DNA of 64,000 nt from Batillaria attramentaria (lineage: Eukaryota > Mollusca > Gastropoda > Batillariidae). This document shows, one piece after another, positions 9,567-22,700 of this stretch. Numbering within the stretch: the first letter of the stretch is position 1; each line of letters opens with the position of its first letter. The stretch is from contig JACVVK020000203.1 of NCBI GenBank assembly GCA_018292915.2, positions 208,501 to 272,500 of the forward strand, written 5' to 3'. The notes under the pieces are model-generated. The model saw nothing but the letters and a program-made list of their open reading frames with translations. It was not told the DNA's origin and searched no databases. The translations under genes and the position numbers were made by a program.

Positions 9567-12500
9567 GCAGAGAAAGAAACACACATGCAGTGAAACACAG
9601 ACGCACACCCTCCCTGCCCAATTCCTTGTGGGTGTGTTCAGGATGACAGTATTGAGATTATAGATTATGCTAACCCTGACTAACAATCATGTCTATGTAT
9701 ACAGATAATAAGCTGGGCTTAAAATCTCCCATCTGTTTGGGTTTTCCACCTTTCCTCCCTGAAAAGAGTGTGTTTTCTTCTCTGAAGCACTTAAAGCCAT
9801 GCCATAATGCACACGTGCACTGATTTTAGTTTATTTTTTAAAGAAAAAATCTGAGGGAGCATGCCCCCCAGACACCCCTAGTATAACGCATCTTCTTTTT
9901 TAACACATTTGTGGGGTTTGCCACTTCCTCACTAAATGCTACACATTTTTCCTCCATTTAGATCATGGACCTTTTTTTTTTTTTTTTTTTTTTGCTGCCC
10001 CAACTCTTTTTGCCAGCTCCAGTGGTGTTCCTCCCAGGTCGTGGGTGGAATCCACGGAGGGCTGGAAAGCTGGGGCAATTTTTATTATGCATGAAGATGG
10101 AGATGAGGATGATGGTAACATGATGCCATGGAGGTCCTTGTGGTTTGGGTCTGCGGGACAGGGCCGCATTCCACGCTTCCTGTCATACATATCCCAGTGT
10201 TCACCAGGCCCGGGAACTACGGCACCTGCGGTGCCAGCCGTGTAATCATCCACATCATAAGACGTGTCATACCAAGGGAAGCACCTCCGAAGTCGCCATG
10301 AACCATTTTAACTTTTTCACAACCATGTACCCAGCGTTTGTGCAGACCCCTTGCATACTGTTGCCAACTACACATGTAGACGCCAGGCACTGACACGTGA
10401 GGATGCTGTTACCGAGCACCTACAACCCATGTTATATCTGCGCTCACTGTGGCCGCTATGCCCAATTTTTCCGATCAAAAACTTTTCCCATAAAAGTGCT
10501 TATACATGTAATTATCTTTCAAACCATATTAAACACAATTAGGAAACATCTCATGATCTGAGGAAGACCTCTTTAAAAACATTCGAAAAATTGACAAAAA
10601 CACCCGTTTGGCTAGGGTTGTGCACCCACACAGTGCCTTGGTCACGGAGGAATCCCATGGCACACGGTCAAGGACGGTAATGAGATAAGCCTTGAATGAG
10701 ATTCATGTGCATACTTTTTCTTCTGCTTTGGAAATGTTCAGCCCACCAAATGTAGAAAATAAATGCAAACTAAATTCCGAAATTTAAATAGCTGAGCTGA
10801 CCCTTCGCACCACGTGATCGTAATGTGCTTATGTCCAGTGTGTGAGAGAATGCGTGTGATTCACATGAGCGTGCGTGTTGGGTTCAGTTTGCGGCGCTTT
10901 GAGCAGATTCATGAAATTGGGTAAAGCGCCTATACAATACTCATTATTATTATTATTCAGATGATCCTCAGTATGGTTCCAGCCTACTCCTGTAAGCAGT
11001 TTTTCTCTATCATTTGCATCTGATGTCTATTCATAGCTTTTAAACATTGTCATAATTTTTATTTGTTATTTTTGTTTCAGTACACGCTTCTGACCTTTTT
11101 GCCAAAAAACCTGTTTGAACAGTTTCGTCGGCTTGCAAACTTGTATTTTTTGGTTATCGGCGCTGTTCAGGTGACGGAAGTATTTTGTCCTCTGTAATTT
11201 TGGTTGACTGCCTCTTCAGAAATTGTACGCATCAGGGATCGATTTTCTCGCGCGCCGTGCGACTATGTCTCATATTTTGATAAAATGTCGCATAGAAATT
11301 TCGCAAAATGCGTCATGTAGCACGAACATGACATCACAAGCGCACTTGACAACGCGAAGCAGAGATGCACTGTCCGTGTCAGTCGTAGAGTCTGTTACAC
11401 TAATCTAATATTAGTGATGAGGCTTACTTATCTCGCTCGCTGCGCGCGCTGCCAGGAACTCTCGTTCGAAAGAGTTGCAAAAAATATTGGCGCGTTATCA
11501 GTTTTCTCAGTTCTGCGATCGAGAGGTCCTTTTCCGTTCAAACCTGAACGTCACTGCACTTAGGAACAGGCTCTCGGCACAGACATGTGGCAGAGTGATG
11601 CGGGTGAACTTGATTGTCTCATAGAAAATGAAAATGTCTCATAAAAATGACTGGTCAAGGAGACAATGTCTCATTGGCATATTTGAGTAAATCCATCCCT
11701 GGCGCATCTTTCTTTTACAGTACTTTGGCTTTTTTTTTTTTTTTTTTTTACTCACTTTCTTTCTGTTGCTCATGACTGTCTTTTGTCTCAGCTGTCAGTG
11801 CTTTTTAACCTTACAAGTGTTGCTGCTGATGCTGCTTGACAAGGATGTTATTTAATTTAATACATGTATGTATTTTTATTTTAAAAAATATTTTTATTAT
11901 GCTCAGACGGTAAGGTCATCTGTTATGTGTTATGGCAAATGACAGTAAATCCCTGATGTCATTTTGGGGGAAAAGGAGTGATTCTGAGGTGAAAGACACT
12001 GAGGTCATGGCCTTTTTCCTCAAATGATGTCAGTGGACTTCCTGTGTTTTGCCATTGGATGGCAGACCTGTACCTCTAACAAAACATTCAAACAGCACAG
12101 ACATGCAGCATGTGCGTGTTTAAATGTTTGAAAAATAACACCAGGCAGTGTATCCATTTTACACCCTTACCTAATTGTTTTTGTTTGTTTTGTTTTCAGT
12201 GTTGCATTGTTATAAAGCCTTACAAAAAATGTTAGTATGGATATGTATCTGAACTCATGCAAGATGGGCTGATTTTTCCTCAGTCATTCTTTGTAGACTT
12301 TGTGAGGTTCAGAAAAAAAAACAACAGTAAAAATAAAACCCCAAGATACAGACTTGAAATTTTCAGGGTAGTTTACTAACATACTTATGCAGCTATTGCT
12401 GAAACTTCAACTTTCAAGTGTAAATATCCTTGTTGTTTGTCATGTTGTCCAAAAAAAAAACCCCAAACAATTTCATGATCCATATGTGCCGCTGTTTGTC

Positions 12501-14748
12501 AGAAACCGATGTGCGCTGTAGGGCCACATGTGCGGCCTTCCTCCGGAAAGAGTTAAGATGGCCCTTCTGGTTTACAGACCTTGTGATCTAATTTTGCATG
12601 TCACCTTTCCTGTTTGCATGGCTTTGTTTTCTTTTAGTTGTTACCTCAGTGCCTGTTATGAATAACTCTGCCTATTTTCCCATTTTCAGAGCCTAATTGA
12701 CACACCAGTGACAATCTTAACAACAGCATTACCTCTCACGTTTGTCATATCAATGACTGCTGTCAAACAGGTATTGGTCATCTGCTATTTACACTTCAAA
12801 CTGATATAAAAAGACTGGTTAAAAAAAAGAAGATTAAAACACCTGTATTGCTTTGTTCTGTATATGTTGCATTAACATATTTACTTTCAATTACTTTCAA
12901 CGATTTACTTTCATTTACACAAAACATGTTGCATTAACATGTTTTGTGTCATTGAAAGTAAATCGTTGACAGGAATTTTTTTTTTCTCACACTTTTTAAA
13001 TGCTTTACTCTAGGGCTATGAAGACTGGTTGCGTCACAAGTCAGATCGCGAGGTCAACAACCGCACAGCGAAAATCGTGGAGGGGGGACATCTCAGAGAG
13101 TGCAGATCCATGGACATCAAGGTCACACTTTACAATCCTGGTGCTTAAGTGTGTGAAGGTGTTTTGTTGTTGTTGTTTTGTGTGTACGTGTTTTTGTTTT
13201 ATTTATTTTGTTGTTGTTTTAGTAGCAGGGAGGTAGCTGTTTGTTCTAGCCAGGCTAATCTGACCTTCCCTTTATGGGTAAGTTTTGCTCTTGCTCATTA
13301 GCTGTCTGCGTGGACAGCCTTTGATTACTCCTCAGACATTAAAGTCTCTATACATATGACATTCACACAACAGTGTGGAAAACTTTTCATTGAATGCGCT
13401 GACTTTGTACATAAGAATCAGTCACGTGGGTCACAGTATAGCATCTGAGACCATTATAGTGACTCTGGCCGTTGCATAAGTTGTTGTAGAAGTGTACAGC
13501 GTACTGAGCAGATGACATTATTTGGTTGCGGACTCAGGACCAGCTAAACGCCGCCGATTGGTGGCTATTTTTAGGAGCTTTGTCGAGCCCCGAGCTGTTC
13601 AGGAATGGACCATAGGCCCAAAGAAATTCGTATTTATCTGCTATCAAGCCACAAAAATGGCCAAATGAAATATCCTTGTATCTGACAAACAGCTTTCGAG
13701 CTTCGGAAGCAGCAGTTTTGCATCGTGGCGGCGTTACGGACATAGAGGCTTTAACCAAATGACTTTGCAGGTGGGGGATATTGTGCACGTGAAGATCAAT
13801 CAAGAGTTCCCATGCGACCTTGTCATGCTGTCTTCAAATCATCCCGAGGGCAAGTGCTACGTCACGACAGCCAACCTGGACGGGGAGACAAACCTCAAGG
13901 TAAAGGTCAAGTGACACTATGCACGTCTTAATAAAGCATGTGAGCACTTGCTGTCAACCCAGCTAAGGCATAATTACGGATCCCACAGAAGCAGGGATGA
14001 CTTTTTCAGCCGTTTGGCTGAATTCCGCCACCTCTAGGCCAGCTTTAGCTGGGTTTTTTGTTTTTCCACTGTTACACCATCGAGGGGAAAAAAAAGAAAA
14101 AAAAAGAAGAATCATTCAGGCATGAGGTTTTTCGGCCCTTAGGCCAATTTCTGTAATTTTTATGTGTTTGTTGTTCTGCCCCCCAAAATTGCAGTTTTTG
14201 CGGCGCACTTGACATTGCCGCCATTTCCTCTTTTCTTTATGACACTCACTGTTTTGCTCTTTCTTTGGGAGCGGGAAAGCTCATGCCTGTGAAGGCTGGA
14301 ATAGCTGAGATGGTGAGCACCGCTTTCCCAAGGAGGAGATTCTAGGTATGTACATCCCAGAAAAGTCAGTGCATCTTCCATCATATATCCGCTTTTGCTA
14401 GATGTGGCTTGTTTTGGCCTCTTACATGCAGACTCAGGTGTGCGTGCCTGAAACGAGGAAGTGTCAGTGTGTCAGTGACCTGGAGAGCCTGCAGGCCGTC
14501 GTTGAGTGCGAACAGCCGGTGACCGACCTGTATCACTTCGTCGGGCGCATTACTATCTTGCAGAATGGGGAGAAGATGGTGCGGCCGCTCAGCGTTGAGA
14601 ACATCCTGCTGAGGGGAGCCACGCTACGCAACACTACTTTTGTTTATGGTGTGTCCACTTTGCTCTTTTTCTCCGTCGTACTATTTTTTTCTTAATGCGC
14701 ATATGCCAATTTAAAAAAAAAAAAATCATGAACACGTGTGCGCATGCG

Positions 14749-14805
<57 letters not shown>

Positions 14806-15152
14806 CTTCTGCCTTGACAGTTGATGCATTTCACTGCAAACAAAACATGACAACTGGCGGGCTCAACTTCACCAAACCTCTGGTTGTGCTGCCAGCCATT
14901 GGCTCAGACTAGCAATGATGGACAGGCGCTGTCTTTTCAAATTCAAGTCGGCTGACCTTTTTTTTTCTTGTTTTTTTTTCTTTTTTCTTTTTTCTTTTTG
15001 CTGCCCCAACTTTTATTTGCCAGCTTTAGTGGTGTTCCTCCCAGATCATGGATGGAATCCACGGAGGGCTCGGAAGCTGGGGAAATTTTTTGGCTCCCTT
15101 GTGTAACAATGGGAGTCTATGTATTAACCCTCCGTCGTCTGTCTGTCTGTCC

Positions 15153-15212
<60 letters not shown>

Positions 15213-18200
15213 AGAAAACTTTAACATTGTCATTTTCTCAGCATCTACAAACAGCAGAGGCACCAAACTTGGCATGCTGATAGACAACCACAAGACCTTT
15301 CAAAACATATCATTTTGAATGACCTTGACTCAAGGTCAAGGTCACTAAAGCTCTCTGTTTGAAAATTTTACATTGGCATTTTCTTGTAATCTACAAACAC
15401 TGCATGATGATAGACGTTGATAAGAACTTTACAGATATACATGTAGTTGCTGGCCTTGTATCAAGGTCAAGGCCGTACAAGCTATTTTTGTGAAACCTTA
15501 ACATTGGTATTTTCTCAAAAACAACAAACAGCAGAGGAGCCAAACCTGGCGAGCTGATAGACAGTGATAAGACCTATGCACACATACCACCTTAAATGAC
15601 CTTGACTCAAGGTCAAGGTCATTAAAAGTCTGTTGGGAAAATTTACATTTGCATTTTCTCAGAATCCAGAAGAATCAGAAGCATCAAACTATATGTGCAA
15701 TGATTGACATTAGCAGCACCTTTACAGACATGTATATACCTGTGTTCAGTGACTTTTAGTCAAGGTCAAGGTCATGCAAGCGGTTTTTTTGGAAACTTTA
15801 ACCTTGGCATTTTCTCCAAAACAACAAACAGTTGAGGCACCAAACGAGGTATGATGATAGACAGCAGTGAGACCTACCTTTCTCAAAACTACAAATATTA
15901 GAGGCATCAAACTTGGCATAATGATAGACATTGATGAGATCTCATTTGATTGACCTTGACTAAAGGTCAAGGCCATACAAACTGTTTCGGGGAAAATTGT
16001 AATATTGCCATGAACTCAGAGCCCCAGAGACACTTTACTTGGCATGATGATGATAATGGATAGTGATAAGAGCTTTACAAACATACTCTTGTGAATGACC
16101 TTGACCTGTGACACAAGGGAGCCATGGAGGCTTTTGCCTCTCTAGTTTATTATGCATGATAATGGAGATGAGGATGGAGGTCCGTGTGGTTTGAGACTGC
16201 GGGACGGGGCCGCATTCCACGCTTCTTGTCATAGATATCCCAGTGTTAACCAGGCCGGGAAACTATGTCCCCTGCGTTGCCGGCCGTGTAATCATCCACA
16301 TCATCAGACGTGTCATAACAAGGGAAGCACCCCCAAAGTCGCACCTGTGAAGTGGTTGAACCTCAGCTGCGTGGCAACAGCCTCTCCATTGGGCCCATAG
16401 CACACCCACTCTGGGAAGTAGCCGACTTAGGTAGGAAAAACCCTGCTTGCCTCGGCTGGGACTCGAACCCCGGTCTCCCAGTCCATGGTCCGAAGTGCTA
16501 ACCAATACACTACGGTGGCCGGTCGTAGGCAGGTGTTCTGACATTTGTCAAACAAGGTAGCACAAGGTTTAGCAAAATATTTGAAAGACGGTTGCTCAGC
16601 TCTTTTCTTACCAGGCTTGGTATCGTGAAGCGCATTTGGCTAGGATAAACGCGTTTAGGTCTAAATAGGCTTTTAACAGTTGTCAGTTCCAATCTTATAC
16701 CCATTTAGATTTAAACATGTGTTTTTTTTCTACCTATGTGGGCTTCATGAATACCAGGCCAGACCCATAGCATTCACTGATGTTTCTGTTTTTATGGTAT
16801 AGTCAGGAGCGTAGTTAAACACCCTTAAATTATTCGGAGATGGTGCTGTTATAATTACTAATTTTCCCTGGCTGTTGATTTCAGGATGTGCAATATATAC
16901 TGGCCAGGAAAGCAAAATGGCCCTGAATTCCAAGTTCAAGAAGGCAAAATTTTCTCGGATAGAAAGGTAAGTCTGCAGAGAGGCTGTAGCTTTGTCCTGT
17001 AACTGCAACCAGTGTTCCTTACAGCTTTCAAAACGGAGGGTCACTTTGAGCCTCTCCCGCGTCTCTGTCAAATTCAGAGGGTCGTTTTGTAAAATCAAAG
17101 GGTCAGACCCAAGTACGAAAATCTCTGCACTGGTCGTTCAACTTTCGTTTTGTACCCTGTACTGCCCGCCGCACTTGTTGAACATGAAGGACGAGCTTCA
17201 TTGTCCAGCGACTTATCAGTAGTAATAGCCTCACTTTCTTTGATGGCATTACTCACGCCTGATCGCGTTTTTGGGCTTTGAAAGCCAGTGGAAAAGTGAC
17301 ATTTTTGCCCGTACACGGGGCTCACATGAAACCACATCAGGGGACTCTCCACTGCTTGGGAAAAGTGTTTTGGTCAAGAGCCAATCACAGTCGTCCATAG
17401 ATATCCAATGACCAATCAGAGGTTATCATCTACGCAAACTTGGTTCGACCGGGCCCATTGTTTACAAGATTGTCGGGGATGACATGTGCTTTGTGAACTG
17501 GAAAACCCAGCACTAGGGCACATAATTCTCTGTTTCCAATTCCAGCAACCATCTGATGTGTGTTGTTTTACTTTCGGTTTTCATGTCTTGAAACCGGTGC
17601 ATCACCATGGCATTCAGCCCCCAAATCTCTGTGTCAGATTCTGAAATCTCTGCTTAAACGACGCACATAATTATGTGCACGGTATGGAAAATAGGGTGGG
17701 GTAGAAATGGTGGCTATAATATTTGTAACTCATTCTGTGTTCAACATCTTACATTCCAGTACATGTAATTAGTTCATCTTGCTGCGCACTCACACATGTA
17801 GCTTATCCATCTAGGACATTGCTTTTCACATGCACTCATTGTGTTAAATAATAATAATAATAAAGAAGACTTATAAGGCGCCCATACATATAAATGACAC
17901 AGGCTGTAAGCGCCGTACATCATAACAAATATAAAACAGGTATCACTGACAGTACACAGATAACATAAAGCACAACAATATGCACAAACATGAGTGACTG
18001 TTACACACCTAAGGAACGGCAGCAAAATACATATACCGCACAATGAACAGCTTAAATGGATCTTTCAAGTATTTTACTTGCTTTTCTTTGGTCCTGTTTC
18101 AGGCGAATGAATACGTACCTCATCTGTTTCATTGTGACTCTGTTTTTGTTTTCATCCGCGTTCGCCATCCTCAAATTCTGGTATACCTCAGAGTTTGCTT

Positions 18201-18689
18201 TGCTGTGGTACGTCCCACACAAGAACGACACGGTGATGGTCAGTCTGATTTTGTTGTCTCTTGCCCGCATCTGCTTAGATCTCAAACCATTGTACAGGGG
18301 ATGTAATGTATAGTCAACTTGCCATTCTTCCATTTGATTATTGGTGAATTTACAACAACAATACTTTTCTGTTCAAGTGCTTGCAATGCTCTCAGTTTTA
18401 AAACATTATGGGTGTCAATAAAATGCATAGTGCTGTGACCTGAAAGTTCTGTTCTCCTCTCTCTCTCCTGTAGCTTATAGATTTTTCTTCCTTTGCTCAT
18501 ATTCTGGTACAGTGTAGTTTGGCAACAGCAAGTTCGAACATGGCATTTCTGCCAAAACTTACCATTGGAAAATAAAGATTATTGTCATTGTCATTCTCTC
18601 CCCCTCCCCTCTCACAGGCTGTCGGCCTGTATTGTGAATGTTGTGGTATTGTTGTGTACATTCATGTGTATTCTTGTGTGAACTGTCCA

Positions 18690-18763
<74 letters not shown>

Positions 18764-19224
18764 GATAAGGCATTACTCTGTGTAAACTTTAACAAACTGA
18801 TCGGGGCGGTCGGTGGTCTAGTGGTTAAGAGACTTGTCACTAGTGCGAGAGGTCAGGGGTTCGAGTCCCACTCGGGGCAAAGAATTTTTCCTTCTCGTAT
18901 GTGGCACCATTTATTCGGGCGGATCGTCGGGGGTTCTCTCCGGGTACTCCAGCTTCCTCCCCCTCTGCTTCGGAAATGTTCAGCCCACCAAATTTGAAAA
19001 ATAAATGCAATTCTAAATTCCGAAATTTAAATAGCTGAGCTGACCCTTCGCACTGCGTGATATGTCCAGTGTGTGAGAGAATGTGTGTGATTCACATGAG
19101 TGTGCGTGTTGGGTTCAGTTCGAGGCGCTTTGAGCTGATTCAGGAAATTGGGTAAAGCGCCTATACAATACTCATTATTATTATTCCATGGTTATGGACA
19201 AATGTCTAAACAATAAAACGTCTG

Positions 19225-19266
<42 letters not shown>

Positions 19267-19729
19267 TCTTGACAAGCATGGACTGTTTGGACATGGGAGA
19301 TAACTGGATTCTGCCAGCCTTTTCTTTGCCCGGTTGGCAGAATCCGTAAGACCTGCAGTGAGCTCTGGGCAGATTGGGCCCTTCTAGTCCTCTCTATATC
19401 CAGACTGTGAAGCATGCATTGGAGTGATTGGCAGATTTGTCCGAGGTTCATTTTTTAAAATGATTTTAAACATGTCCCATTTATTATTTTTCTGCAGGAT
19501 TTGGTAGATCGACCAACACCTCACTCTGAAGAAAAAGATGGTGGGGGGACAGTCATAGTAGCTTGGGTAAAAACAATATCTTCCTCCGCTCTTGGTCACT
19601 GTTGTGTCATTGTGCGTGTGTGTGGGCGGGTGGGTGTGTTACAATATGGCATTACTCTGTGTAAACTTTAACAAACTCACTCCATTGTTATGGACAGATG
19701 TCTAAACAATGAAATGTCTGAGTCTGAGC

Positions 19730-19761
<32 letters not shown>

Positions 19762-22700
19762 CTCTTGTTCGCTTTATGTTGTTTATTGGTTTGACGTGGG
19801 GGGGGGGGGGGGGGGGAGGTATTTTGGGAAATTTTTTTTGCTTTGTTTGTCACTGTTCATGTTTAATGCCTGAAAGTTTCGTGTTGTCTTATCACACATT
19901 TATTTATTTACATGTTGGACGTGCCTTTTGAGACTAATAATGCTGCGAGAGACTTTATCACGGGCATTCAGTTTTGTCTGGTGTGTTTGCGTGTTCGTCG
20001 GGGTTTTATTTGCTGGTATACGGTTGACCTCACATGAACTTTTCAACGCAGGTCCTGGGTGCAGTGGAGAACTTCCTTGGGTTCATGGTTCTTTTCTACT
20101 ACATCATCCCCATGTCGCTCTACATCACTGTGGGTACGTTCGCCGCAGCATTTGTTTTTCTGTCTGCTCGCTAGGAGTAGGACTGTGACAGCTGTAGGAA
20201 AATGTCCTGACATTTTCCTACAGCTGTCACAGTCCTACTCCACAAAGTCCACAAATTCCTGACTTTTTCACAGATTTACAGTTTAAAAAAAAAAAAAAAA
20301 GTCATATTGCAGCTAGAAAGATTATTTTCCACTAAGATTAATGGACGGACAAGTAGGACCATGATGTTTGTTTGCAAGTGTCTCATTTCTCTGTCGGCAA
20401 AGCGGCACAGTTATGGCTGTCAGTAGGTTTCAACTGTTTTGTCTTTGGCTGATCCCTGGCCCAAAACGATACAATGAAATATTGTAAATCATCATTTCAG
20501 GTGTTTGCATGTGTATGCATTGGACATGCCTGGGAAATGCACAGGGAGGACCAAAAATGTAGGGAACCCAAGAGCCATTTTGGCTACCAGCCTTGTGAAA
20601 ACTTGGCTACCAGCCTTGTGAAAACTTGGCTACCAGCCTTGTGAAAACTTGGAGCCCAAATGTTTTTTTCTGATAGCCTAGACAATTTTGTCACTGTGTG
20701 TGTGTGTGTGTTGGTGTGGGTGGGTGGTGGTGAGTGGGTAGGTGTGTGTGTGCATGCGTGTGTGTGTGCGCGTGTGTGCATGCGTGTGTTTAGGAAACTT
20801 ATAGAAGTAACAGGTTACACAATTTATTGCTCCTGCTTTGCTGTGCGACGGTCAGAGAAACAAAGCAGACAATGCAGGAACCATTCGCGCTAGGCTTGTG
20901 TGATGTGTGTTTATGTTGGTAGGTAAACTAGAATTTGTTGATGCTGTCTTGCAAAATTCCTTCACCATTTGAACTATGAGAAACATGAGAATGGTGCGCC
21001 CGACATGAAATCGTCTCGCATTTGGTGACGGGCGTATGCCTCCCTGAATTTTTAGGTATTGCACTACAGACAGGGTACTTTGCAAACGTACACAGTTGCA
21101 TACTGGTAAGTATTCCTATTTCTCTTTCAGAATCCAATTTTATGTGTCACTTTATCCTTTATCAAATTTTACCAGCCTTATTCTTGCTGTTCTTGTCAAC
21201 GTTTCCTTTGTCAAGATGTTTTCCTTGCCTTTTTGCATTTTCAGAACTGCAGAAAATTTTTGGATCCCTGTTCTTCAGCTTGGACCTAGACATGTACGAT
21301 GAGAAGCGAGAACTCTCTGCACAGGCCAACACTTCAGATGTGAATGAGGAGTTAGGACAGGTACATGCAGTAATCTAATTCCTCTCTCCTACTGCTTACC
21401 AGCTTTACACAGATACACATGCAGGTAGACACAATAGACATAGAGTACCTGTTCACAAGCCTTTGTACGTGAGATCACAGAATATCATATATGGGAATTG
21501 TAGAGGGTGACACTTTTAGCCCTCAGGGTGGGACTCCTTATTTTATACTACCCAAAATAAGGAATTCCTTACTTAGGACGTGTTTTTAGGGGGGGAAAAA
21601 AAGAAAAAAAAAGAGGCCATTTTCAGTTCCACTTCAAGTTTTTTTGCATCTGTAAGCAGGAACAGTCGCCGTCATCATGGTTAGTCCGTTGCCTCTGAAC
21701 ACAGTTGATTGAAACACAGTTGATCGAAAAAAATGTGATAGAAAAAGACATTAACTTAAATTCTCAAACAACCACCAACCATACCTGTCACTGTTTCTCT
21801 TGCTGTAGGTTTTCCTGAAATTTAATGCACAATTATCAAATCGGCACACTAAAAATTCCACATCCATCTTTCGAAGAAAAAGGCTGTGGCTGATGGCGTA
21901 GGAAATGGAAATGCTGTCGCATGATTGAAGCCTCAATGTTTACAACGCCGCTGGATGGAAAACTTGTCGCTTTCAAGGGTCTAAGGCTGTTTGCCAGATA
22001 GACAGATGTTTCATTTGGCCATTGCGACCATTTTGGTAACTTTCTGTGGTCCATTCCTGAGCATAAATATGACTTTGTTTGAACCTGTGGTCCATTCCTG
22101 AACATGGGGTGTCTTGACGAAGCTTCTAAACATAGCCACCCATCAGTGCCGTCTGGCTGATCCTAAGTCCGCAACCAAATAACATCTGCTCAGTATGCAG
22201 TACACTCCCAGGACAACTTCTATGCTGGCGAGAGTCACCACAATGGTTTCAGATGCTACGTTGCAGGGATGTCACTGGAGCTTGAAACCTATAGGACAAA
22301 TGACCTGGAAGGTGGCAGATGAATAGGACATTCGTCCTGAATTGGAACGAAACAATAGGACATTCTGGTGCGCGACAATAAAGCATTGTAAAACAGGAAC
22401 CACATAAACACAAGCTCCCCGAGTAGCGCAAGGCGGCAGCCCTCGCTCGGAAAAATGTCACTAATTTGTCCGCCATCAACAGAAACGCAAACAGACATAT
22501 GACCTCCTCTTGAAATAAACAATCGGACATCTGTCCTGCTGGACAGTTTTTTCATTGGACATTTGGCCAAGTCTATCGGTCAAAGTCCTGTGTCCGGGCA
22601 CCAGTGACATCCCTGCATTGTGACTCAAGTGACTGATTCTTATGCACAGATACAGCGCATTCAATCAAAAGTGTTCCACATGCTGTTGTGTGCCTGTCAT

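Noticed and set aside
10565..10605. Hammerhead-like ctgaggaagacc...cgaaaa
   Set aside because: CUGAGGA is present, but stem II does not pair cleanly and GUC is absent.
18802..18885. tRNA gene
   Set aside because: A and B boxes are perfect, but the same block recurs at 22741 and 39524 with a common 230-bp 3' domain and (ATT)n tail: a SINE head. The acceptor stem does not pair well by eye.
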